DNA from: Pseudomonadaceae bacterium
GTDB taxonomy: Bacteria; Pseudomonadota; Gammaproteobacteria; Pseudomonadales; Pseudomonadaceae
Direction of reading: 5' to 3'
Assembly: GCA_900766265.1 (NCBI GenBank)
Contig: CAAFUS010000010.1
Span: forward strand, 62,001 to 126,000
DNA length: 64,000 nt
Part shown: positions 15,951 to 24,264 of the stretch, piece by piece
Numbering within the stretch: the first letter of the stretch is position 1
Layout: every line of letters starts with the position of its first letter
Made by a program: the position numbers and the translations under genes
Notes under the pieces: generated by a model
What the model saw: only the letters and a program-made list of their open reading frames with translations
Database searches by the model: none
Told to the model about the DNA's origin: nothing

Positions 15951-16253
15951 TCAGCGCCGGGTGATCAACCCCTGCCGCGCCACGCGGGTCAGCTCGAGAA
16001 TGCAGTGATCGAGCGCCTCGGCGGCCGGCGCCTGCACCACGGCCAAGTCGAAGGCGTCGGTCGGGTACTCGGCCAGCGAACGGGTATCGGCATTGAAGTG
16101 GATGAGCAACGCGCGCGGCTTGCCACGATGCCTCGGCCATCCGTCCAGGCAACGAAGCAGCGCCGGCTGATGGCTGCCGATCAGCAGGACTTTGCGGCTG
16201 GAGGGGTTCTGTGCGGCCGGGGCCAGGCAGAGGGAAGGAAGTTTTGCATTCAT
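15951..16253 (-). CDS. Hypothetical protein, convergent with the kinase-phosphatase gene
   Basis: A 100-aa reading frame from ATG (MNAKLPSLCL). Features: KVLLIGSHQPALLRCL, a beta-turn-helix start like a Rossmann fold, then DAFDLAVVQAPAAEALDHCILELTRVARQGLITRR, which resembles the latter half of a small methyltransferase-like domain without catalytic motifs. I do not assign a family. It stops 2 bases from the convergent kinase gene. Codon use is ordinary for the window, which supports it being real. Confidence 0.6.
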   Translation of the reverse strand: MNAKLPSLCLAPAAQNPSSRKVLLIGSHQPALLRCLDGWPRHRGKPRALLIHFNADTRSLAEYPTDAFDLAVVQAPAAEALDHCILELTRVARQGLITRR

Positions 16254-16552
16254 CGATAGGGTCCCGCCTCGAGGGTTCCGCTGGGCAGCGGTGGGAGGCG
16301 ACACCGAACCAGCGCTTTAGCGGTATTTCGGGATCACTCGATCCTGGCGCCCCGCAAGTAGCTGACTAAATCGGCGCAAGGACCCAACTCTATTGAAACT
16401 CGGCGAAGGCTGTCAACGCCTTGGCTCGGGCGATGCGAGGGTCGTCGAGACTGCACCATCGCTGCGCATGGCGCTTCAACAAGGTGCATCAGTAGCTGAG
16501 ATTGTTTAGAAGATAGCTCCATAAGCCGATGATTTTTAAGGGAAGCATCACC
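16254..16552. other. Intergenic region upstream of the oxidoreductase unit
   Basis: No gene is seen. TGCACC-ATCGC-TGCGCA at 16452-16468 matches 10 of 12 positions of an NtrC dyad (TGCACC-N5-GGTGCA). It lies about 85 bases upstream of the -24 element, a plausible distance for an enhancer-bound activator. A lone GGTGCA lies at 16483-16488. Confidence 0.4.
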
Positions 16553-16568
16553 TGGCACACCATCTGCA
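16553..16568 (+). promoter_or_regulatory. Sigma-54 (-24/-12) promoter for the nitrate reductase unit
   Basis: TGGCAC (16553-16558), five bases, CTGCA (16564-16568), with the invariant GG and GC correctly spaced and one consensus base changed. Transcription start expected near 16579. Confidence 0.75.
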
Positions 16569-16578
16569 TCTGCCGAGG

Positions 16579-16678
16579 AAATCGACATAAAGCCTGGCCT
16601 TCAACGACGAGGGCCAGGCTTCCCGAGAACGGGACCGGACAAAGGCGTCCTCACTGGGTAACAGTGGGACGCCTTTTT
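16579..16678 (+). ncRNA. NasT-responsive (ANTAR) antitermination leader of the nitrate reductase unit
   Basis: P1 is a 12-bp hairpin: AGCCTGGCC / GGCCAGGCT (16591-16599, 16612-16620) extended by TTC / GAG around loop AACGAC. P2 is GGAC / GTCC with loop AAAGGC (16637-16650). Both loops show A1 and G4. P2 overlaps the terminator 5' arm: AAAGGCGTCC (16641-16650) pairs perfectly with GGACGCCTTT (16667-16676), with an inner CACTG/CAGTG helix and a TTTTTGTTTT tail. This is the clearest of the three leaders. Confidence 0.87.
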
Positions 16679-16732
16679 GTTTTGTGCTTTTCAGCACGCC
16701 GGCGCGATGGCCGGCACGCGGTGGAGATCGGC

Positions 16733-18091
16733 ATGAAGAAACTCAAGCTGGTGATGATCGGCAACGGCATGGCCGGCGTACGGACCCTGGAGGAGCTGCT
16801 CAAGCTCGCCCCGGACCTGTACGACATCACCGTCTTCGGTGCCGAGCCGCACCCCAATTACAACCGCATCCTGCTGTCGCCGGTGCTGGCCGGGGAACAG
16901 AACTTCGAGGATATCGTTCTTAACGACCTACAGTGGTACCGCGACCACGGCATCGCGCTGCGCATGAACAGCAAGGTCGTCCGGATCGACCGCGCCAGGC
17001 GGCGCGTCATCGCCCAGGACGGCAGCGAAGCCGTATACGACCGGTTGCTGATCGCCACGGGATCCACGCCCTTCAAACTGCCGGTCCCCGGAAATACCCT
17101 GCGGGGCGTGATCGGCTATCGCGACATCGCTGACACCCGCACGATGATGGAGAGCGCCGCCACCTGCCGTCACGCCGTGGTAATCGGCGGTGGCCTGCTC
17201 GGTCTGGAAGCCGCCAACGGGCTGAAGCTGCGCGGCATGGACGTCAGCGTGGTGCACATCGGCGAATCGCTGATGGAACGCCAGCTCGACCGTACCGCCG
17301 GCCGCCTGCTGCAGGATGCGCTCGAAGCGCGCGGGCTCAGGTTTCTACTCTCCAGGCACACCGCCGAGCTGGTCGATGACGGCGAAGGGCGCGTCCGGGC
17401 GGTCAGGTTCACCGACGGCGAAGAGGTCCCGGCGGACCTGGTCGTCATGGCCGCGGGCATCCGCCCCAACTGCGAGCTCGCCGAACAGGCGGGCATCCCC
17501 TGCAACCGGGGGGTTCTGGTCAGCGATACCCTGCAGACCTATGATCCGCGCATCTATGCCGTCGGCGAATGCGCCAGCCACCGCGGCACTGCTTATGGGC
17601 TGGTGGCGCCGCTGTACGAACAGGCCAGGGTCTGCGCCAACCACCTGGCGATGCTGGGCTTCTCGCGCTACCTGGGTTCGGTGACCTCGACCAAGCTCAA
17701 GGTCACCGGCATCGACCTGTTCTCGGCCGGAGACTTCCTGGGCGCCGAAGGCACCGAAACCATCACCCTGAAAGACCCTGTCGGCGGCATCTACAAGAAG
17801 CTGGTGATCAAGGACGACGTACTGGTGGGCGCGTGCCTGTACGGCGATACCACCGATGGGGGCTGGTATATGCGCCAGATCCGCGAACGCCGCGATATCA
17901 CCGCGATTCGCGACCAGCTGATGTTCGGAGCGGCCGCGCCGGACCAGAACGTTGCCCGGAACGACGGACCCAGCGCGGCTCCGCCGCCGACGACAGACAC
18001 CATGGTCTCTAGCGCTCCCCATCCCGAGCGGATCGCCCCTGCAGCCATCGCGTCGCGCCGGCATGACGCGTCAGCGCTTTCACCTCTTTAG
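16733..18091 (+). CDS. NAD(P)H/FAD-dependent oxidoreductase, electron-donor subunit for nitrate reductase (NirB N-terminal-like)
   Basis: A 452-aa flavoprotein. FAD-binding GNGMAGVRTLEEL is at the N-terminus, NAD(P)H-binding IGGGLLGLEAANGL is mid-protein, and IYAVGECASHRG is the second FAD motif. This is the diaphorase half of NADH nitrite reductase NirB, but the protein ends about where NirB would continue into its [2Fe-2S], [4Fe-4S] and siroheme domains. It ends instead in about 50 residues rich in Ala, Pro and Ser. Directly upstream of the nitrate reductase, it most likely passes electrons from NAD(P)H to that enzyme, like NasB/NasC proteins elsewhere. The start ATG follows GGAG at 9 bases. 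Confidence 0.85.
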   Translation: MKKLKLVMIGNGMAGVRTLEELLKLAPDLYDITVFGAEPHPNYNRILLSPVLAGEQNFEDIVLNDLQWYRDHGIALRMNSKVVRIDRARRRVIAQDGSEAVYDRLLIATGSTPFKLPVPGNTLRGVIGYRDIADTRTMMESAATCRHAVVIGGGLLGLEAANGLKLRGMDVSVVHIGESLMERQLDRTAGRLLQDALEARGLRFLLSRHTAELVDDGEGRVRAVRFTDGEEVPADLVVMAAGIRPNCELAEQAGIPCNRGVLVSDTLQTYDPRIYAVGECASHRGTAYGLVAPLYEQARVCANHLAMLGFSRYLGSVTSTKLKVTGIDLFSAGDFLGAEGTETITLKDPVGGIYKKLVIKDDVLVGACLYGDTTDGGWYMRQIRERRDITAIRDQLMFGAAAPDQNVARNDGPSAAPPPTTDTMVSSAPHPERIAPAAIASRRHDASALSPL

Positions 18092-18120
18092 CCATGACTG
18101 ACCTGCCAGGAGATGCCGCC

Positions 18121-20820
18121 ATGCATCAGACAACCGCGTCCACCTGCTGCTATTGCGGCGTCGGCTGTGGCGTTCTGATCGAGCACGACGGAACGCGCAT
18201 ACACGATGTCGCGGGTGACCCGGATCATCCGGCCAACTTCGGCAAACTGTGCAGCAAGGGCTCGACCCTGCACCTGACCGGCGACATCGCCGCACGTGGC
18301 CTTCACCCGGAACTGCGCTTAGCCAAGGGGCTGGCGCGGGCCCGAACCGACTGGGACACCGCCCTGGAACACGCCGTCGAGCGCTTCGCCGAGGCGATCC
18401 GCGAGCACGGCCCGGACAGCGTCGCGTTCTACATTTCGGGCCAGCTGCTGACCGAGGACTACTACGCCTTCAACAAGCTGGCCCGCGCCCTGGTCGGCAC
18501 CAACAACATCGACAGCAACTCGCGCTTGTGCATGTCCTCGGCCGTAGTCGGCTACAAGCGCAGCCTGGGCGCCGACGCCCCGCCCTGCTCCTACGAAGAC
18601 ATCGAGTTAAGCGACTGCCTGCTCATCGTCGGCAGCAACATGGCCTATGCCCACCCGGTGCTCTTCCGGCGGCTGGAGGAAGCCAAGGCGAAGCGCCCGC
18701 AGATGCGCATCATCGTGGTCGATCCACGGCGCACCGACACCTGCGACCTGGCCGACCTGCACCTGGCGATCCAGCCCGGCAGCGACGTGGCCCTGTTCCA
18801 TGGGCTGATGCACATCCTGCTGCGCGAGGGCCGGGTCGACCGGGACTTCATCGACGCCCATACCGAAGGGTTCGAGGCCCTCGACGCACTGGTGCGCGAC
18901 TACAGCCCGTCGGTGGTCGCCGAGCGCTGCGCCATCCCTGTCGAGGCGCTGCAGCGGTGCGCCCGCCTGATCGGCGACTCCCCCAGCTTTCTCTCGCTCT
19001 GGTGCATGGGGCTGAACCAATCCACCGCCGGCAGCGCGAAGAACAGCGCGCTGATCAACCTGCACCTGGCCACCGGCCAGATCGGCCGACCAGGCGCCGG
19101 GCCTTTCTCCCTGACTGGACAGCCCAACGCCATGGGCGGTCGGGAAACCGGAAGCCTGAGCAACCTGCTGCCCGGTCATCGGGACGCGGGCAACCCCGAC
19201 CATCGCCAGGAAGTGGCCGCCTACTGGGGTGTCGAGCAGCTTCCGGAAACGCCCGGCCTGCCCGCCATCGAACTCTTCGAAAAGGTTCGTGCCGGCAAGA
19301 TCAAGGCCTTGTGGATCGCCTGCACCAACCCGGCCCAGTCGATGCCGGACCAGCGCGGCGTACAGGAGGCGCTCGCCACCTGCCCCTTCGTCGTCGTGCA
19401 GGAAGCCTTCTTCACCACCGAGACATGCCGCCATGCCGACCTGCTGCTGCCAGCGGCCAGCTGGGGCGAGAAAGAGGGTTCGGTGACCAACTCCGAACGC
19501 CGCGTCAGCCGGGTACGCCGCGCGGTGCCGGCACCGGGCGAGGCGCGCGCCGACTGGGCGATCACCTGCGATTTTGCCCGGCGCCTGGAAAAACGCCTGC
19601 GGCCCGGGCAACCGAGCCGCTTCGATTACGAGCGGCCCGATCAGCTGTTCGACGAATACAAGGCACTGACCCGCGGACGGGACCTGGATCTTTCCGGGTT
19701 GAGCTACGCCCTGATCGAGCGGATCGGCCCGCAACAGTGGCCGTTCCCGGCCGGCAGTGAAGCCGGCACGCCACGCCTCTACACGAACCGGATATTCCCC
19801 ACCCCCAACGGACGTGCCCGTTTCATCGCCGAGACGTTCCAGCCGCCCCGGGAGCGGCGCGAAACGCGGTATCCCTTGACGCTGAATACCGGGCGACTGC
19901 GCGACCAGTGGCACGGCATGAGCCGTACCGGCACCGCCGCACAGCTCTTCGGTCACGTCGAGGAAGCCTTGCTCGGGCTGCACCCGGAGGACATGGCACG
20001 CCGCCGTCTCCTCGAAGGTCAACTGGTACGGCTGCGCAGTCGCCGCGGCAGTCTCGTCCTGCCGGTGACCGCAGACGACAGGCTGCAGGCTGGCCAGGCC
20101 TTCCTGCCGATGCACTGGGGCGACCGCTTTCTCAAGGGCCTGGGCTGCAACGTCCTGACGCTGCCGGATCACGACCCGCTTTCGAAACAGCCCGAACTCA
20201 AGCATGCGGCGGTCGAAGTCGAACCGGTCGCCTTTCCCTGGCAGTTCTTCGCCCTCGTGGAGCAGGACGTGCAGAGCCGATTCAGCGCGCTGCGCCCCCT
20301 GTTCGAAGCGTTCGACTACGCCAGCTTCAGCCTGGCCGGGCGCGAACGCGCTGCGCTGATTATCCGTGCCGCTGCCAGCAAGGCGCCTGATGCCGCGCAA
20401 TTGGAGCGCATGGACCAGCTGCTCGGCCTCGATGAAGGACCGGTACTGAGCTACGACGACCCTCGACGTGCCATCGGCAAACGGGTGCGCATCGACGCTG
20501 GCCGCATCGTCTCCCTTCGCCTGGCGGGCGAAACGGCGACGCGCCATTGGCTCAAGGGCCTGTGGCAAAGCGGCCAGGTCGACGCCAACGCCCGGCGCTG
20601 GCTTCTGGCGCCCTTCAGCACGCCTCCAGGCGAGGCAGCCGCCACCCTTGGACGAACGCTGTGCAACTGCATGAACGTCAGCCAACAGGCGGTGGCTCGA
20701 GGCATCGCAGCCGGGATGGACCTGGACGGACTCAAGCGCGAGTTGGGCTGCGGCACCAGTTGCGGGTCCTGCGTCCCGGAAATCAAGCGAATGCTGGCCC
20801 GCCAACCGGAGCCGGCCTGA
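18121..20820 (+). CDS. nasA: Assimilatory nitrate reductase, large catalytic subunit
   Basis: Molybdopterin oxidoreductase (899 aa) reducing nitrate to nitrite in the cytoplasm. The N-terminal [4Fe-4S] ligands are C9, C12, C16 and C44 (CCYCGVGCG, KLCSKG). The Mo-bis-MGD domains follow with AVVGYKRSLGADAPP and NPAQSMPDQRG. The C-terminus (about 850-895) is a BFD-like [2Fe-2S] domain with CNCMN and CGTSCGSC, the site expected to receive electrons from the upstream oxidoreductase. An in-frame ATG at 18094 is possible, but AGGAG lies 9 bases before the ATG at 18121. No Tat signal. It is 29 bases after the oxidoreductase gene. Confidence 0.94.
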   Translation: MHQTTASTCCYCGVGCGVLIEHDGTRIHDVAGDPDHPANFGKLCSKGSTLHLTGDIAARGLHPELRLAKGLARARTDWDTALEHAVERFAEAIREHGPDSVAFYISGQLLTEDYYAFNKLARALVGTNNIDSNSRLCMSSAVVGYKRSLGADAPPCSYEDIELSDCLLIVGSNMAYAHPVLFRRLEEAKAKRPQMRIIVVDPRRTDTCDLADLHLAIQPGSDVALFHGLMHILLREGRVDRDFIDAHTEGFEALDALVRDYSPSVVAERCAIPVEALQRCARLIGDSPSFLSLWCMGLNQSTAGSAKNSALINLHLATGQIGRPGAGPFSLTGQPNAMGGRETGSLSNLLPGHRDAGNPDHRQEVAAYWGVEQLPETPGLPAIELFEKVRAGKIKALWIACTNPAQSMPDQRGVQEALATCPFVVVQEAFFTTETCRHADLLLPAASWGEKEGSVTNSERRVSRVRRAVPAPGEARADWAITCDFARRLEKRLRPGQPSRFDYERPDQLFDEYKALTRGRDLDLSGLSYALIERIGPQQWPFPAGSEAGTPRLYTNRIFPTPNGRARFIAETFQPPRERRETRYPLTLNTGRLRDQWHGMSRTGTAAQLFGHVEEALLGLHPEDMARRRLLEGQLVRLRSRRGSLVLPVTADDRLQAGQAFLPMHWGDRFLKGLGCNVLTLPDHDPLSKQPELKHAAVEVEPVAFPWQFFALVEQDVQSRFSALRPLFEAFDYASFSLAGRERAALIIRAAASKAPDAAQLERMDQLLGLDEGPVLSYDDPRRAIGKRVRIDAGRIVSLRLAGETATRHWLKGLWQSGQVDANARRWLLAPFSTPPGEAAATLGRTLCNCMNVSQQAVARGIAAGMDLDGLKRELGCGTSCGSCVPEIKRMLARQPEPA

Positions 20821-20866
20821 ATCCTTTTCGACGTCCTTACGGCAGCGCATCGAGTGAGGTGAAGCA

Positions 20867-21604
20867 ATGAGTGCAAAAGTCTGGCTGGTCGGTGCAGGCC
20901 CAGGCGATCCGGAGCTGTTGACGCTCAAGGCCGTGCGCGCGCTGGGCGAAGCACAGGTGGTGATGATCGATGACCTGGTCAACCCCGCTGTGCTGGAGCA
21001 TTGCCCTGGCGCACGGGTGATCCGGGTGGGCAAACGCGGTGGCTGTCGCTCGACGCCCCAGGCGTTCATCCATCGGTTGATGCTGCGTTACGCCCGCCAG
21101 GGCAAGTGCGTGGTGCGCCTGAAGGGCGGCGACCCCTGCATATTCGGTCGCGGCGGCGAGGAAGCCCAATGGCTCGCCGCCCGCGGCATCGAGACGGAGC
21201 TGGTCAACGGCATCACCGCCGGACTGGCCGGTGCCACCCGCTGCGGTATCCCGCTGACCCATCGCGGTGTCGCCCGGGGCGTGACCCTGGTGACCGCCCA
21301 TACCCTGGATGACGATGGCCCCCAATGGCCGGCATTGGCGCAGAGCGGTACCACGTTGGTGGTCTACATGGGCGTCAGCAAGCTGGACGAGGTACGGAGC
21401 GGGCTGCTGGCCGGCGGCATGTCGAGCCAGATACCGGTGGCGATGATCGAGAACGCGTCGCTGCCGCAACAGCGAGAATGCCGGTCGAGCCTCGGCGACA
21501 TGCTGGTCGATGCGCAGGCCTTCGGGCTGAAAAGCCCGGCGATCCTGGTCATCGGCGAGGTAGCCGCACAGGCGGCCCTGGCCGCGCTGCAACGGAGCGC
21601 CTGA
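20867..21604 (+). CDS. cobA: Uroporphyrinogen-III C-methyltransferase (SUMT)
   Basis: A 245-aa stand-alone SUMT that makes precorrin-2, the precursor of siroheme. VWLVGAGPGDPELLTLKA and VVRLKGGDPCIFGRGGEE are the two SAM/substrate signatures. There is no CysG-like dehydrogenase/ferrochelatase domain. GAGGTGAAGCA precedes the ATG. Being last in the nitrate reductase unit links siroheme supply to nitrite reduction, although no siroheme nitrite reductase is encoded in this window. Confidence 0.95.
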   Translation: MSAKVWLVGAGPGDPELLTLKAVRALGEAQVVMIDDLVNPAVLEHCPGARVIRVGKRGGCRSTPQAFIHRLMLRYARQGKCVVRLKGGDPCIFGRGGEEAQWLAARGIETELVNGITAGLAGATRCGIPLTHRGVARGVTLVTAHTLDDDGPQWPALAQSGTTLVVYMGVSKLDEVRSGLLAGGMSSQIPVAMIENASLPQQRECRSSLGDMLVDAQAFGLKSPAILVIGEVAAQAALAALQRSA

Positions 21605-21676
21605 GCCCAACGGCTGCCGGGCCAGACGGCGCCGGCCGGCGGGATGACGCAGCAGAAAAGACTTTACAGCAGGCAC

Positions 21677-21705
21677 AAAAAAGGGCGACCGAAGTCGCCC
21701 TTTTT
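21677..21705. terminator. Bidirectional terminator between cobA and rpsA
   Basis: Six A, perfect 7-bp stem GGGCGAC / GTCGCCC (21683-21689, 21694-21700) with loop CGAA, then five T. It serves cobA on the plus strand and rpsA on the minus strand, whose stop is 17 bases away. Confidence 0.9.
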
Positions 21706-21721
21706 CATGGATTACCCGAAC

Positions 21722-23404
21722 TTAGTTCTGGTTTTCCATCTGAGCACGGATCAGATCACCAATGGTGGTCGGGCCGGTGCTTTCAACTTCCTGCTTGGTA
21801 CGCAGTTCCTTCATCGCGTCCTTCTCGTCCTCGACGTCTTTCGACTTGATGGAGAGATTGATCACGCGGCTCTTGCGATCGATGTTGATGATCTTCGCTT
21901 CGACTTCTTCGCCTTCCTTCAGCACATTGCGGGCGTCTTCAACGCGGTCGCGGCTGATTTCGGAAGCCTTCAGGGTCGCTTCGATGTCATTGCCCAGGTC
22001 GATCACAGCACCCTTGGCGTCCACTTCCTTGACGGTACCGCGGACGATGGTGCCCTTGTCGTTCAGGGACACGTAGTTGGAGAACGGATCGTCTTCCAGC
22101 TGCTTGATGCCCAGGGAGATGCGCTCACGCTCCGGGTCGACCGACAGGATGACGGTTTCCAGCTCGTCGCCCTTCTTGAAGCGGCGAACGGCTTCTTCGC
22201 CCACTTCGTTCCAGGAGATGTCCGACAGGTGAACCAGACCGTCGATGCCACCGTCCAGGCCGATGAAGATACCGAAATCGGTGATCGACTTGATGGTGCC
22301 GGAGATCTTGTCGCCCTTGTTGAACTGGCTGGAGAAGTCTTCCCATGGGTTGGACTTGCACTGCTTGATGCCCAGGGAGATACGACGACGCTCTTCGTCG
22401 ATGTCCAGAACCATGACTTCCACTTCGTCGCCGACCTGAACGACCTTCGACGGGTGGATGTTCTTGTTGGTCCAGTCCATTTCGGAGACGTGTACCAGGC
22501 CTTCCACGCCCTCTTCCAGCTCGGCAAAGCAGCCGTAGTCGGTGAGGTTGGTGACGCGGGCCATGACGCGGGTGTTTTCCGGGTAGCGAGCCTTGATGGC
22601 GACCCATGGGTCTTCGCCCAGCTGCTTCAGGCCCAGCGATACGCGGTTACGCTCGCGATCGTACTTGAGGACCTTGACGTCGATCTCGTCGCCGACATTG
22701 ACGATTTCCGACGGGTGCTTGATGCGCTTCCAGGCCATGTCGGTGATGTGCAGCAGGCCGTCCACGCCGCCCAGGTCGACGAAGGCGCCGTAGTCGGTGA
22801 GGTTCTTGACCACACCCTTGACCTGCTGACCTTCCTGCAGGGATTCGAGCAGAGCTTCGCGCTCGGCGCTGTTCTCGGCTTCCAGCACGCTGCGGCGGGA
22901 AACGACAACGTTGTTGCGCTTCTGGTCGAGCTTGATGACCTTGAACTCGAGCTCTTTGCCTTCCAGGTGAGTGGTGTCGCGCACCGGACGAACATCGACC
23001 AGCGAACCCGGCAGGAACGCGCGGATGCCGTTGACGTCGACGGTGAAGCCGCCCTTGACCTTGCCGTTGATGACGCCCTTGACCACTTCTTCTGCAGCGA
23101 AAGCCGCTTCCAGAACAATCCAGGATTCCGCGCGCTTGGCTTTTTCGCGGGACAGCTTGGTTTCACCGAAGCCATCTTCAACCGCGTCCAGAGCAACGTG
23201 GACCTCGTCACCCACCTTGATGGTCAGCTCGCCCTGTTCGTTGTAGAACTGCTCGACCGGGATGACGCCCTCGGATTTCAAGCCAGCATGGACGGTGACC
23301 CAGTCACCATCGATGTCGACCACGATGCCGGTGATGATGGCGCCCGGCTGCATGTCGAGGGATTTCAGGCTTTCTTCAAAAAGTTCTGCGAAGCTTTCGC
23401 TCAT
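21722..23404 (-). CDS. rpsA: 30S ribosomal protein S1
   Basis: A 560-aa protein with six S1 RNA-binding repeats, the full gamma-proteobacterial length. It binds mRNA leaders at the 30S platform. The first two repeats (about 20-170) are the divergent ribosome-anchoring ones; the later repeats show the typical GxVxxITDFGxFxxLxGGxxGLVHxSDIS pattern. The ATG at 23404 (MSESFAELF) matches the known N-terminus; an in-frame start 45 bases upstream is rejected. A terminator-like hairpin separates it from cmk. ihfB, its usual downstream partner in Pseudomonas, is absent here. Confidence 0.97.
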   Translation of the reverse strand: MSESFAELFEESLKSLDMQPGAIITGIVVDIDGDWVTVHAGLKSEGVIPVEQFYNEQGELTIKVGDEVHVALDAVEDGFGETKLSREKAKRAESWIVLEAAFAAEEVVKGVINGKVKGGFTVDVNGIRAFLPGSLVDVRPVRDTTHLEGKELEFKVIKLDQKRNNVVVSRRSVLEAENSAEREALLESLQEGQQVKGVVKNLTDYGAFVDLGGVDGLLHITDMAWKRIKHPSEIVNVGDEIDVKVLKYDRERNRVSLGLKQLGEDPWVAIKARYPENTRVMARVTNLTDYGCFAELEEGVEGLVHVSEMDWTNKNIHPSKVVQVGDEVEVMVLDIDEERRRISLGIKQCKSNPWEDFSSQFNKGDKISGTIKSITDFGIFIGLDGGIDGLVHLSDISWNEVGEEAVRRFKKGDELETVILSVDPERERISLGIKQLEDDPFSNYVSLNDKGTIVRGTVKEVDAKGAVIDLGNDIEATLKASEISRDRVEDARNVLKEGEEVEAKIINIDRKSRVINLSIKSKDVEDEKDAMKELRTKQEVESTGPTTIGDLIRAQMENQN

Positions 23405-23477
23405 GTTGATTCCTGCTGTTTTCGGGCGAGGATTCCGCCCAACTTCCACACCCCAGATGGCATGGGTTCGTTTATAT

Positions 23478-23518
23478 AAAAAAAGGCCTGCGGGACGCTA
23501 TCTGGTCTCCCGCATGCC
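23478..23518 (-). terminator. Intrinsic terminator between cmk and rpsA
   Basis: Read on the minus strand: an 11-position stem, GGCATGCGGGA / TCCCGCAGGCC, with one mismatch and a 12-base loop, followed by seven T. It lies after cmk and before rpsA, so cmk-started transcripts should largely stop here and rpsA needs a promoter in the 73 bases that remain, or the element is regulated. Confidence 0.75.
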
Positions 23519-23577
23519 TCCTTGTTACCAGGCAGGGCTCTTGCCGCCGCCTGACGGAACACCTTTCGGGGTTCCTT

Positions 23578-24264
23578 TCACCCGGCGATGTCGCGCTTGG
23601 CGACCTCGCTCAGAATGCTGTCCAGTACCTGCTCGATGGAAAGTGAGGTCGAATCCAGCATGATCGCGTCATCGGCTGGCTTCAGCGGCGCCACTTCACG
23701 CGCCCTGTCTCGCTCATCGCGAGCCTCGATCTCATCGAGAAGACTCGCGAGATTAACATCATCCCCACTCCCCTTCAACTGCAGATAGCGCCGGCGGGCA
23801 CGCTCCTCCGCGCTTGCGGTGAGAAAGACCTTGAGTTCGGCGTGGGGAAACACGACGGTTCCCATGTCGCGTCCGTCGGCCACCAGGCCCGGAGCTTCGA
23901 GGAAGACACGCTGACGCTGCAGCAGCGCTTCACGTACCGCCGGCAGGGAGGCCACCTGGGACGCGCCGGCACCGACCTGCTCGTTGCGGATCGCATGGGT
24001 GACGTCCTCGCCCTCAAGCGTGATGCTCAGGCCATGCCCGTCCTTGCCGGAGCCGAACTGCACGTCCAGGTGGGCGGCCAGAACCTTGAGCGCTTCCTCA
24101 TTGGTCAGATCGACCCCGTGGTTGCGCGCGGCGAACGCCAACAAACGATAGAGCGCGCCGGAATCGAGCAGATTCCAGCCGAGCTTCTTGGCCAGCAGCG
24201 CGGCAATGGTGCCCTTGCCCGAGCCGCTGGGACCGTCGATGGTGATGACCGGCGGATTGTTCAT
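23578..24264 (-). CDS. cmk: Cytidylate kinase
   Basis: Phosphorylates CMP and dCMP. The 228-aa length is typical. P-loop IDGPSGSGKGT is at residues about 9-19; the NMP-binding DSGALYR and VADGRDMGTVVFP motifs follow, with the lid region SAEERARRRYLQL. Its start overlaps the stop of the tyrA-aroA gene by 4 bases (ATGA), so the two are translationally coupled at the end of an aromatic biosynthesis operon. Confidence 0.96.
   Translation of the reverse strand: MNNPPVITIDGPSGSGKGTIAALLAKKLGWNLLDSGALYRLLAFAARNHGVDLTNEEALKVLAAHLDVQFGSGKDGHGLSITLEGEDVTHAIRNEQVGAGASQVASLPAVREALLQRQRVFLEAPGLVADGRDMGTVVFPHAELKVFLTASAEERARRRYLQLKGSGDDVNLASLLDEIEARDERDRAREVAPLKPADDAIMLDSTSLSIEQVLDSILSEVAKRDIAG

Noticed and set aside
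21644..23479. A 611-codon open frame antisense to rpsA, and other long antisense frames (for example 18607-21069, 31657-32847)
   Set aside because: They mirror strongly coding genes on the opposite strand in high-GC DNA, have no homology that I recognise, and lack ribosome sites. They are shadows.
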